NCBI GenBank assembly: GCA_036745245.1
Contig: DAIOGN010000056.1
Span: 1 to 19,509 of the forward strand
Reading direction: 5' to 3'
DNA from: DAIOGN01 sp036745245
Lineage (GTDB): Bacteria > Zixibacteria > MSB-5A5 > JAUVRN01
Length of the DNA: 19,509 nt
The notes below the pieces were generated by a model. The model ran no database searches and was not told the origin of the DNA. It saw nothing but the letters and a program-made list of their open reading frames with translations. Positions 8,156-14,849 of the stretch are shown piece by piece; the first letter of the stretch is position 1; every line of letters begins with the position of its first letter. The position numbers and the translations under genes were made by a program.

Positions 8156-9358
8156 CTACTGATCGGTTTTGGGCAGCTCCACCGGGCGCGGTTTGTCGTG
8201 CCTGGCGCCCAGCACGTAGTCGGCCTGCATCAGCTGCTGGATCTCTCGGCTTCCCTCGTAGATGGACGAGCCCTTGGAGTTGCGGTAGAACCGCTCCACG
8301 GGGTACTCGTCGGAGAACCCGTAGGCGCCGTGCACCTGCACGGCATCCGAGGCGGCTTTCTCCGCCGCGTCGCAGGCGAACCACTTGGCCAAAGCCGTCT
8401 GCTTCGTGTTGCGCGTGCCCTGGTTCTTCAGCCAGCCGGCATGCAGATAGAGAAGCCGCGCCGCCTGGTAATCCTTTTCCATGAGCGCGATCATGCGCTT
8501 CACCAGCTGATGCTCGCTGATGGGCACTCCGAACGTCTTCCGGGTCTTCGCATAGGTGACACTGGCGTCGCGGCAGGCTCGCACGAGTCCCGTGGCGCCA
8601 CCTGCCACCGTGTAGCGCCCCTGCTCCAGCGCGAACATGGCGATGTTGAAGCCTTCGCCTTCCTTGCCCAGCATGTTGCCCTTGGGCACTCGGACGTCCT
8701 GCATGGATATGAAGCCTGTGTTGCCGGCCCGCACACCCAGTTTGCCGTGGATGGTGCCGGTAGTGAACCCGGGGTACGTGCGCTCGACCATGAATGCAGA
8801 AATCCCGGTGTGGTCGCGCTTGGCCTTCTTCTCGCGGCTGGTCCAGGCGTACACGGTGAAGGTGTCGGCCACATCCGCGAGCGAAATCCACATCTTCTCG
8901 CCGTTGAGCACGAAGTGGTCGCCGTCCTTGTCGGCCGTGGTTTGAATGCCCACCACGTCCGATCCGGCGTTGGGTTCGGTGAGCCCGAACGTGCCGATGC
9001 GCTTGCCCTTGGCCAGTTCCACAAGATACTTCTGTTTCTGCTCCTCGGTGCCGTACGCCAGAAGCGTGCACTGCATGAGCCCCACGTGCACCGACAAGAC
9101 CACTCTCGCCGCGGTATCGAAATACTCCATGCCTTCGCAGGCCAGCCCCAGGGAAATGTAGTCCAGTCCTGCGCCGCCGTACTTGGTGGGGATGCAGATG
9201 CCGAGCAGGTCGGCTTCTGCCATCCTCGGCAGAAGCTCGGGATCCAGTCGCTGTGCGCGATCGTTCTCGCGAATATTTGGGAGGATGTACTTGGCGCCGA
9301 AATCGGCCACCAGTTCTTCCACGTGTCGATGATTCTCTGAAAGTTCGAAGTCGATCAT
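8156..9358 (-). CDS. Acyl-CoA dehydrogenase
   Basis: This 400-residue flavoprotein of the acyl-CoA dehydrogenase family catalyses FAD-dependent alpha,beta-oxidation of an acyl-CoA thioester and passes electrons to electron-transfer flavoprotein. Length and domain order are standard: an N-terminal helical domain; a middle beta domain with the FAD-binding FGLTEPNAGSD at 124-134 and WIS at 157-159; and a C-terminal helical domain with RKTFGVPISEHQ near 273-284. The presumed catalytic base is E368 in IYEGSREIQ. This C-terminal position fits short- or medium-chain, glutaryl-type or butyryl-type members. The substrate cannot be read from sequence. The gene starts 3 bp after the ridA stop without its own strong ribosome binding site, which suggests translational coupling. 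It is followed by a 76-bp gap before the Lon-like gene. Confidence 0.95.
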   Translation of the reverse strand: MIDFELSENHRHVEELVADFGAKYILPNIRENDRAQRLDPELLPRMAEADLLGICIPTKYGGAGLDYISLGLACEGMEYFDTAARVVLSVHVGLMQCTLLAYGTEEQKQKYLVELAKGKRIGTFGLTEPNAGSDVVGIQTTADKDGDHFVLNGEKMWISLADVADTFTVYAWTSREKKAKRDHTGISAFMVERTYPGFTTGTIHGKLGVRAGNTGFISMQDVRVPKGNMLGKEGEGFNIAMFALEQGRYTVAGGATGLVRACRDASVTYAKTRKTFGVPISEHQLVKRMIALMEKDYQAARLLYLHAGWLKNQGTRNTKQTALAKWFACDAAEKAASDAVQVHGAYGFSDEYPVERFYRNSKGSSIYEGSREIQQLMQADYVLGARHDKPRPVELPKTDQ

Positions 9359-9361
9359 AAT

Positions 9362-9748
9362 TTATTTGTAGGCGGTGGCGTCGATCTCCACCTGCGCTCC
9401 TTTGGGAAGTTCAGCCACGGCCACGGTGGCGCGGGCTGGCGGGTTGTTCTGAAAGTATTCGCCGTACACCTCGTTCATGGCGGCAAAGTCGGACATGCGC
9501 AGGAGGTACACGTTGCACTTGAGCACCTTGCTGAAGTCCGCGCCCGCTGCCTCCAGCACGGCCTTGAGATTCTCCATCACGCGGCGCGTCTGCACCTTCA
9601 CGTCGCCGGTCACCAGCTGCTGGGTGGCGGGATCGAGTGCGATCTGCCCCGAGCAGAACACGAGCTCACGGCAGGGTGCCGATACGGCCTGGGCGTAAGG
9701 CCCCACGGCGGCGGGTGCCTTAGGGCTGTGGATGGTATTACGGGTCAT
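9362..9748 (-). CDS. ridA: RidA family enamine/imine deaminase
   Basis: The product (128 residues from ATG 9748) is a RidA/YjgF/Rid-family protein. The family hydrolyses reactive enamine/imine intermediates, such as 2-aminoacrylate, released by PLP enzymes, and acts as a cytosolic trimer. Family marks are visible: GPYAQAV at 16-22, FCSGQIALDP at 31-40, the conserved arginine in PARATVAV (R106) and the C-terminal VEIDATAYK (E121). The frame extends upstream to 9904, but the 128-residue form is the normal family length, has AGGAG upstream, and starts about 20 bases after a plausible promoter (9779-9808) that lies inside the longer frame, so the longer start is rejected. It leads the minus-strand run of genes. 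Confidence 0.95.
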   Translation of the reverse strand: MTRNTIHSPKAPAAVGPYAQAVSAPCRELVFCSGQIALDPATQQLVTGDVKVQTRRVMENLKAVLEAAGADFSKVLKCNVYLLRMSDFAAMNEVYGEYFQNNPPARATVAVAELPKGAQVEIDATAYK

Positions 9749-9778
9749 CTGATCAGCGGCTCCTGTTGAAACCTGGAA

Positions 9779-9808
9779 ACGATAGCCACCCGCGAGGGCG
9801 CGAGTCAA
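9779..9808 (-). promoter_or_regulatory. Candidate sigma-70-like promoter of ridA
   Basis: Read on the minus strand, TTGACT (9808-9803) and TATCGT (9784-9779) are separated by 18 bp. Predicted transcription would start near 9771, leaving a leader of about 23 bases that holds AGGAG before the ATG at 9748. The match (5 of 6 and 4 of 6 to consensus) and the sensible leader support the call, but the consensus is that of E. coli and the host is not a proteobacterium with certainty. Confidence 0.45.
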
Positions 9809-9833
9809 GGCAGGGTTGGCACCTGCCGGCCAG

Positions 9834-9862
9834 TTGATTTCCCCGAACCTCCAACTTATCTT
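9834..9862 (+). promoter_or_regulatory. Candidate sigma-70-like promoter of fibre cassette 1
   Basis: TTGATT (9834-9839) and TATCTT (9857-9862) are separated by 17 bp, each matching 4 of 6 consensus bases. It is back-to-back with the ridA promoter, with about 25 bp between the two -35 boxes. Transcription from about 9869 would give a leader of about 194 bases before the start at 10063, carrying both palindromes listed below. Confidence 0.35.
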
Positions 9863-9884
9863 GTGGACCGCTGTATTCTTCCAT

Positions 9885-9901
9885 AGCTGCGATACGCAGC
9901 T
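9885..9901. repeat. Perfect inverted repeat AGCTGCG-ATA-CGCAGCT
   Basis: The arms are 7 bp and perfectly complementary, with a 3-base centre. It lies roughly 16-32 bases after the predicted start point of the cassette 1 promoter, a common place for an operator. Alternatively it could form an RNA hairpin at the start of the long leader. Confidence 0.5.
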
Positions 9902-9961
9902 CATACGCCGGGTCCCAAGCTCTCCGCTCCCGCGTCAGTCTGACCCGTTGCACCGCTATGC

Positions 9962-9975
9962 CCTGGGCGCCCAGG
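9962..9975. repeat. 14-bp perfect palindrome CCTGGGCGCCCAGG
   Basis: This is a self-complementary sequence in the leader of cassette 1, about 90 bases before the ribosome binding site. It may be a protein-binding site or part of leader RNA structure. In GC-rich DNA a palindrome of this length carries modest weight. Confidence 0.35.
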
Positions 9976-10062
9976 CGTTCGGGAGGAGTTGTACGCTCGG
10001 ATCTGAAGAATTTGAACCACAACCCGTTACACCTCACACCCTACCCCAAAAGGAGCAGCACC

Positions 10063-11616
10063 ATGAGTCGTGTCTTTGCCTTCCTCTTTGCCCTCGCCTC
10101 TCTCGGCGTCACGGCATTGGCCGTGGCCGATGTGCCCACCGAGATGAGCGTTCAGGGTCGCCTCACCAACGGCGCCGGCGCACCGGTGCCTGCCGGTCTA
10201 AAGAACTTCACGTTCAAGATCTGGGATGCGGCCGCCGGTGGCACCGAGATCTGGCCCGCCGGACCCGGTGAGCTCCAAACGCTCACCACCGATGCCAACG
10301 GCCTGTGGAACGCCGGAGTGGGTCAGATCATTCCTCTGACGGAAGCCGTGTTTCTGAACCCCGTCCGCTGGCTGGAAGTGACCGTGGATGACGGCGTCAA
10401 CCCGATCGAAACGCTGCCGCGCATCGAACTGCGCACGAACCCGTACACCTACCGCTCGGCCACGAGCCAGCAGGCCGACAGCATCGGTGGGCTGTCGCTG
10501 TTCGACCTGGCCGATCGGTTTGTAGACACTTCGGGCGATGTCATGACCGGCGTTCTCCACAATGATCGTTCCACGCAGGATGCGGGTCCAAGCATCGACG
10601 TGGAGAACTTCAATGATGGTTACGTTGGGTATTGGAACAACTTAGCTGGCAACTGGGCCATACATGCGGAAGCCATGGGTGACGACAACCTCTGGAACAT
10701 CGCGATCGCGACTGCAGCGATCGGAAACAACAGCTCGGCTGAGGCCAATCGTGGTCTGTACTCCGTCGCTGGCGGCACAGGCTCTGTGAATATCGGGGTG
10801 CAGGGAGTCACACAGATGGATGGGGTGGAGAACTACTCGGGCTATTTTCAAAGTGGTGACTTCGTGGTCACAGGTCCGGCCAGTTCGGGCACCCTGGGTG
10901 TTCAGCTTCCCCCCAACGCGATCAGCGACGACGAGATTCTCGACGAGCCAGGCGTCGCCTTCAGTCGTCGATCCACTCCGATCTCGCCTCTGACAGAATC
11001 GAGCACGTCTCAGAATTTTGTGACGGTGACGATCACGACTCCCGATGACGGGTACATCATGTTGGACGGGGTCGGTTACTTTGTCTGTAGCGGTAATGGT
11101 TCGCAATTCGCCTGGATTCAGATCAGTGAGACTTCAAATGCAGTCCTGGAGGGCGGTCACTACACCTGGGTCAACGCATACGACTACGCCAACGCCGTTG
11201 GATCGTACACGTACGAGTCCGCTCCCGTCAAACGGTTCTACTTCAAGGCAGCGGGCACCTATACTTTCTACCTGCAGGGAAACGCGTATGCTGCCAACGA
11301 TGGATCGACCGGAGTCGGTCTGCTCGCACCTACGTGGTTACAGGCTACGTACTACCCCAGGGCCTATGGCACGGCGAGCACCGTGGTGGAGTCCCCGGGT
11401 GACTTTGAATCCGCTACCCGCGTCTTTATCAGCGACCCCATGACGAAGGCTTCATCGGTGGCCTATGAGGTCGATCTTCGCGAACTCGAGGTGCGAGCGG
11501 CGCAGACGGCCCTCGCTGCCGAGCGCGCGCGGCGCGAGCTCGTGGAAGCCCGGCTCAGTGCGGCGAATGGCGCGGTGAGGTCCACCGCGACTCCCGCCGA
11601 GGAGCCGAAACGATGA
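10063..11616 (+). CDS. Secreted fibre-like protein, cassette 1 (large partner)
   Basis: ATG 10063 has an excellent ribosome binding site (AAAAGGAG, 7 bases upstream) and opens a signal peptide (MSRVFAFLFALASLGVTALAVA). The frame extends upstream to 9958, but that extension is not leader-like. The 517-residue product has three parts. Residues about 24-140 are a module met in secreted proteins of candidate phyla (MSVQGRLTNGAGAPVPAG, FTFKIWDAAAGGTEIW, VFLNPVRWLEVTV, PRIELRTNPYTYRSA). A glycine/asparagine-rich beta-type centre is followed by a region near 345-450 (VTVTITTPDDGYIMLDG; FKAAGTYTFYLQG) reminiscent of a C1q/TNF-like sandwich. A charged C-terminal helix (YEVDLRELEVRAAQTALAAERARRELVEARL) follows. 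Function is unknown; a surface or secreted filament or adhesin is inferred. It overlaps the next gene by ATGA and is paralogous to 12547-14085. Confidence 0.88.
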   Translation: MSRVFAFLFALASLGVTALAVADVPTEMSVQGRLTNGAGAPVPAGLKNFTFKIWDAAAGGTEIWPAGPGELQTLTTDANGLWNAGVGQIIPLTEAVFLNPVRWLEVTVDDGVNPIETLPRIELRTNPYTYRSATSQQADSIGGLSLFDLADRFVDTSGDVMTGVLHNDRSTQDAGPSIDVENFNDGYVGYWNNLAGNWAIHAEAMGDDNLWNIAIATAAIGNNSSAEANRGLYSVAGGTGSVNIGVQGVTQMDGVENYSGYFQSGDFVVTGPASSGTLGVQLPPNAISDDEILDEPGVAFSRRSTPISPLTESSTSQNFVTVTITTPDDGYIMLDGVGYFVCSGNGSQFAWIQISETSNAVLEGGHYTWVNAYDYANAVGSYTYESAPVKRFYFKAAGTYTFYLQGNAYAANDGSTGVGLLAPTWLQATYYPRAYGTASTVVESPGDFESATRVFISDPMTKASSVAYEVDLRELEVRAAQTALAAERARRELVEARLSAANGAVRSTATPAEEPKR

Positions 11617-12236
11617 ACCGCTCCCTGGCCTCGATGCTGTTCGCTGCCTGCCTGATGCTGCTTGTGGTGGGAGCCGGGCAGCCAAGGGCGCCGCAGCAGA
11701 GGAACAATGAAGTCAACGTGCCGGTCGTGACCCGTACGGAGGCTGTTCGGGAACTCCCAACGGTCATGAGCGACCGACCGGGAGTGTCCGAGACGAATCC
11801 GGTCGGCATCGCGTTCGCCCCGAACTACTACCTCAACTGGTGGTCGGTGAACGGTGGCGGCACCACCAACGTCAACGGCACCAACTTCGACCTGGGAGTA
11901 TCCGTGGGTCAGGCGGCAGCCGGCTTCGTCACCGGAACCAACTACAAGATGGGTGTCGGTTACTGGTATGGTGCCGCGAGCGGGGCCTGCCCCATCGCTG
12001 TGTCCGGGGACGGTAATGTCAGCGGCAGCGTCACCTCGGCCGACATCATCGTGCTGGTGAACTTCGTGTTCAAAGGCGGAGCCGCACCTCTGCCCTGCGA
12101 GGCTAACGGCGACGTAAACTGCAATGGTGCCGTGACATCTTCGGACATCATCGTGCTGGTGAATTACGTGTTCAAGGGCGGCGCGGCGCCCTGCGACATC
12201 TGCACGATTATTCCATCGTTGTGGAGTTGTCCGTAG
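11613..12236 (+). CDS. Secreted dockerin-pair protein, cassette 1 (small partner)
   Basis: The ATG overlaps the stop of the fibre gene (ATGA), and GAGGAG lies about 8 bases upstream inside that gene. The 207-residue product has a signal peptide (about 1-22). Residues 74-120 carry the motif NWWSVNGGG...GTNFDLGVSVGQ...GFVTGTNYKMGVGYWYG, the GGG/GQ/GxW pattern common in secreted proteins of candidate phyla. Two dockerin type I-like calcium loops follow: GDGNVSGSVTSAD (starting 132) and GDVNCNGAVTSSD (starting 166), each with D1, N3, an S/N at 5, G6 and D12, followed by IIVLVN-VFKGG helices. Six cysteines (126, 162, 170, 194, 197, 206) match exactly those of the paralogue. No cohesin is seen in the window, so partner binding is unproved. 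A terminator follows. Confidence 0.88.
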   Translation: MNRSLASMLFAACLMLLVVGAGQPRAPQQRNNEVNVPVVTRTEAVRELPTVMSDRPGVSETNPVGIAFAPNYYLNWWSVNGGGTTNVNGTNFDLGVSVGQAAAGFVTGTNYKMGVGYWYGAASGACPIAVSGDGNVSGSVTSADIIVLVNFVFKGGAAPLPCEANGDVNCNGAVTSSDIIVLVNYVFKGGAAPCDICTIIPSLWSCP

Positions 12237-12260
12237 GTCAGATGTAGACTCAACCCAATC

Positions 12261-12290
12261 AAAGGGCGGGCCCTCGGGTCCGCCCTTTTC
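12261..12290 (+). terminator. Intrinsic terminator after cassette 1
   Basis: AAAGGGCGG (12261-12269) pairs perfectly with CCGCCCTTT (12280-12288). The stem extends inward by a G-U pair and two C-G pairs to a four-base loop, and T12286-T12289 gives a short T run. It lies 25 bp after the stop of the small cassette gene. It is GC-strong and is the clearest terminator in the window. Confidence 0.85.
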
Positions 12291-12546
12291 GTCTGCAGAT
12301 GGCTACGGCCGCCACCAAGCACCTTGACTCCTCTCGTCCCTCCGCTTACTTGAAGGCGACCCAGGGGGGGTCGATCAGGCGTTCAGCGTTATTCCATTTC
12401 AGGCTTGGCGTCCAGCCGTCGCTCTTCACAGCGCGACTCACGGACAGCGCCCGGCCCGCTCCAGGGACGGGGCAAACCCAGCCTGATCGCGGTGCCTCCC
12501 CTGTGACCGGTACAACCAACGACGGTCCATACGGAGGCTCCGCGAC
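12291..12546. other. Leader region of fibre cassette 2
   Basis: With the preceding terminator this is a 310-bp stretch without a gene. A weak promoter-like pair, TTGACT at 12324-12329 and TACTTG at 12347-12352 (17-bp spacing), is present; the -10 is poor, so I give it low weight. If used, it would leave a leader of about 185 bases, similar in length to that of cassette 1. The long minus-strand frame crossing here is a shadow of the cassette gene. No palindrome like those of cassette 1 was seen. Confidence 0.35.
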
Positions 12547-14085
12547 ATGCGCAAACTCTCCCACCTCATTCTCGGCCTGGCAATCCCGCTTCTGTTCGCT
12601 TCGACGGCCGCTGCTCTGGTCCCCTCTGAGATGAACGTGCAGGGGCGCCTCACCCATGCCGGGGGCGGGCCCGCGCCCGCAGGATTCAAACAATTCACAT
12701 TCAGGATCTTCGAGCAGGAAACCGGAGGTGTGGAGATCTGGCCCGGAGGGCCCGGAGAAACGCAGTCGCTGTCCACCGATGCCAACGGACTGTGGAGCGG
12801 AGCCGTGGGGGCGATCATTCCGCTGCCCGAAACGGTGTTCGAGAACCCTGTACGCTGGCTGGAGGTCACGGTAAACGACGGCGTCAACCCGCCCGAGACC
12901 CTCCCGCGCCTGCCGTTGAGAACCAGCGCCTACTCCTACCACGCGGCCACCAGCAGTTCCGCGGACTCGTTGGGCAGCGGCGCGATGTCGGGACTGTCGA
13001 ACTTGTTTGTGGATGTCACCGGCGACGCCATGACGGGAGCGCTGGCCAGCGATCGCACACAGAAAGACTCCGGCACGAGTATTGCCGCAGACAACCTGAA
13101 CGACGGCTGGACCAACAAGTGGGCCGATGATGTGGGCACCTGGGGCATCACGGCTGACGTGGGCGGAGACAACAGCGCCTTGAACGTGGGCGTCGCCGGT
13201 TCGGCGCAGGGCAACAACAACGGGCTCGACGCCAACTACGGCTTGCTCGGCTATGCCGACGGTACGGGCTCCATCAACGTCGGTCTCCAGGCCTCGACCG
13301 GGCAGCAAGGCACAGTGAACTATTCAGGCTACTTTTATCATGGCGACTTTCTGGTGGATGCAACGACCACCCCCGGCACGGGCGGCGTGCTGCTTCCGCC
13401 GGATGCAATTTCAGGGCCGGAAATTCTGGATGAACCGGGGCTCGTTTCGAACGTCAACCCGAGTGAGTTGCTCCTCACCTCTGGATCGATGTCGGATATC
13501 GTGACCGTGACCATCACCATTCCGACGAGCGGCTACATCAAGCTCGATGCCATGAGCAACATCCTGTACAGTGGGACGATCGGTACGTGTTATGCCTGGT
13601 ACCAGATCGACGAAACTGCGGGTGGAGGCTTCGCCACTGGATACTACAACGGAGGGGGTGAAGCGGCGCTTGGCTCGACGTCCGGCAATCAGTATTCGCT
13701 CTATGCTCAACGTATCTATTTCAAGACTGCGGGGACGTACACCTTCCGCCTGGAGGGGCAATCCTACCAGTTCAACGCTGGAGGCGCGGTGGCCAGCTGC
13801 AGAAACTCGATTCTGACAGCCAGCTTCTTCCCCTCCTCGTATGGCTCCGTGGTAACGGCGGTTGCAGCCCGGGAGACAGAGGGCATGGAGACCGCTGAGA
13901 CCATACAACTACACAGAGGCGCAATTGCACCTGCGGAATCGGGCGAAGCCGTCTATCTCGTGGATTTGAGAGAGCTTGAACTTCGGGCGGTTCGGGCCGA
14001 AGCGGAAGCGGAACGGGCACGCAGGGAATTCCTGGAGGCTCGGTTGAAAGCAATTCACGCCCCGAGCGCGGAGAGTGACCAATGA
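12547..14085 (+). CDS. Secreted fibre-like protein, cassette 2 (large partner)
   Basis: This 512-residue protein starts at ATG 12547 with GGAGG 9 bases upstream and a signal peptide (MRKLSHLILGLAIPLLFASTAAA). It is a full-length paralogue of the protein at 10063-11616, with the same order of parts. The N-terminal module (about 26-138) contains MNVQGRLTHAGG, FTFRIFEQETGGVEIWPGGPGE, VFENPVRWLEVTVNDGVNP and PRLPLRTSAYSYHAA. The centre repeats shared landmarks (TGDAMTGALASDR; DGTGSINVGLQ; VNYSGYFYHGDFLV; PPDAISGPEILDEPG). A beta-rich region (VTVTITIPTSGYIKLDA; FKTAGTYTFRLEG; ASFFPSSYG) precedes the C-terminal helix (YLVDLRELELRAVRAEAEAERARREFLEARL). Conservation of both termini with a looser centre suggests that secretion/assembly parts are constrained while the middle diversifies (inference). 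It overlaps the next gene by ATGA. Confidence 0.88.
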   Translation: MRKLSHLILGLAIPLLFASTAAALVPSEMNVQGRLTHAGGGPAPAGFKQFTFRIFEQETGGVEIWPGGPGETQSLSTDANGLWSGAVGAIIPLPETVFENPVRWLEVTVNDGVNPPETLPRLPLRTSAYSYHAATSSSADSLGSGAMSGLSNLFVDVTGDAMTGALASDRTQKDSGTSIAADNLNDGWTNKWADDVGTWGITADVGGDNSALNVGVAGSAQGNNNGLDANYGLLGYADGTGSINVGLQASTGQQGTVNYSGYFYHGDFLVDATTTPGTGGVLLPPDAISGPEILDEPGLVSNVNPSELLLTSGSMSDIVTVTITIPTSGYIKLDAMSNILYSGTIGTCYAWYQIDETAGGGFATGYYNGGGEAALGSTSGNQYSLYAQRIYFKTAGTYTFRLEGQSYQFNAGGAVASCRNSILTASFFPSSYGSVVTAVAARETEGMETAETIQLHRGAIAPAESGEAVYLVDLRELELRAVRAEAEAERARREFLEARLKAIHAPSAESDQ

Positions 14086-14633
14086 AAGCCCGGATCGCGA
14101 TTCTCGTTCTGGCAGCTACGGCAGCGGTGACCCTCGCTGGTGAAGAGGGTGAATTCTCGGGGGACACCGTGAGACGTGAGGCGCCGCACACGTCAGCTGT
14201 TGGCGCACCGTCCGCGCCAGTCTCGATGTACGAGATGAACTGGATCTCCGTAAATTCGGGCGGTGACGTGCGCCTCCCGGGCACCACCTACGATCTGGGG
14301 CTCACCGCGGGTGAATCCGTCAGCGGATTCGTCGCGGGGACGCAATTCGACATGGGCTTCGGTTTCTGGTACGGCAGCGGGCTCTGTCCCATTGCGCTTT
14401 CAGGAGACGTGAACCTGAATGGTTCGCTCGGCACATCCGACATCATCACCATGGTGAACTTCACGCTCAAAGGCGGGCCCGATCCGCTCCCCTGCGTGGC
14501 CAACGGCGACTCCAATTGCGATGGCATCGTCTCGCTCTCCGACATTGTGGTTCTGATCAACAGGGTGCTGAAAGGTGGTCCGGACCCGTGTGATGCGTGC
14601 ACGGTCATCCCGTCGTTGTGGAATTGCCCGTAA
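14082..14633 (+). CDS. Secreted dockerin-pair protein, cassette 2 (small partner)
   Basis: This 183-residue paralogue of 11613-12236 has its ATG overlapping the preceding stop (ATGA), with GGAG about 8 bases upstream. It has a signal peptide (MKARIAILVLAATAAVTLAG), a shorter variable region, then MNWISVNSGG...GTTYDLGLTAGESVSGFVAGTQFDMGFGFWYG at about 52-98. Two dockerin-like calcium loops follow: GDVNLNGSLGTSD (108-120) and GDSNCDGIVSLSD (142-154), with FTLKGG and RVLKGG after the helices. The six cysteines (102, 138, 146, 170, 173, 182) sit exactly 24 positions earlier than in the paralogue, so the C-terminal halves align without gaps and both end in IPSLW-CP. Function is unknown; calcium-dependent folding and pairing with the fibre protein made from the same transcript are inferred. 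No clear terminator follows. Confidence 0.87.
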   Translation: MKARIAILVLAATAAVTLAGEEGEFSGDTVRREAPHTSAVGAPSAPVSMYEMNWISVNSGGDVRLPGTTYDLGLTAGESVSGFVAGTQFDMGFGFWYGSGLCPIALSGDVNLNGSLGTSDIITMVNFTLKGGPDPLPCVANGDSNCDGIVSLSDIVVLINRVLKGGPDPCDACTVIPSLWNCP

Positions 14634-14849
14634 GCCCTTCGTTCTGAGCCTCGAATCCGGGCGGGCATCGGTCCGACCTTCTTATATATGTGGCCCAGAG
14701 CGACCACAGCTGCTTCCGGCGCTGAAGGCCCCGCTCGCCAGGGCCGATACACTACCAGGACCCACGGCCGATAGGTACGCCCGGTCCGATGAGTGACGTA
14801 ATCCCGAATCGAGCTGGCGAACGAAGCGCAGAAGCGGAGACACCCTCGA

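Noticed and set aside
7015..9340. Long plus-strand open frames (374 and 482 residues) opposite the Lon-like and acyl-CoA dehydrogenase genes
   Set aside because: They lie wholly or almost wholly antisense to well-identified genes, have no ribosome binding site or family resemblance, and are expected in GC-rich DNA.
9749..9904. Longer N-terminus for RidA from 9904
   Set aside because: It adds 52 residues not found in the family and would place the predicted promoter inside the gene.
12346..13308. A 320-residue minus-strand frame across the cassette 2 leader and fibre gene
   Set aside because: It is an antisense shadow of the recognised fibre gene; it has valine/glycine/arginine-rich composition and no domain.
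14634..14849. A fused potassium channel pore upstream of the RCK domain
   Set aside because: No frame in this stretch encodes transmembrane helices or a TVGYG-type filter; the gene starts cleanly at 14850.
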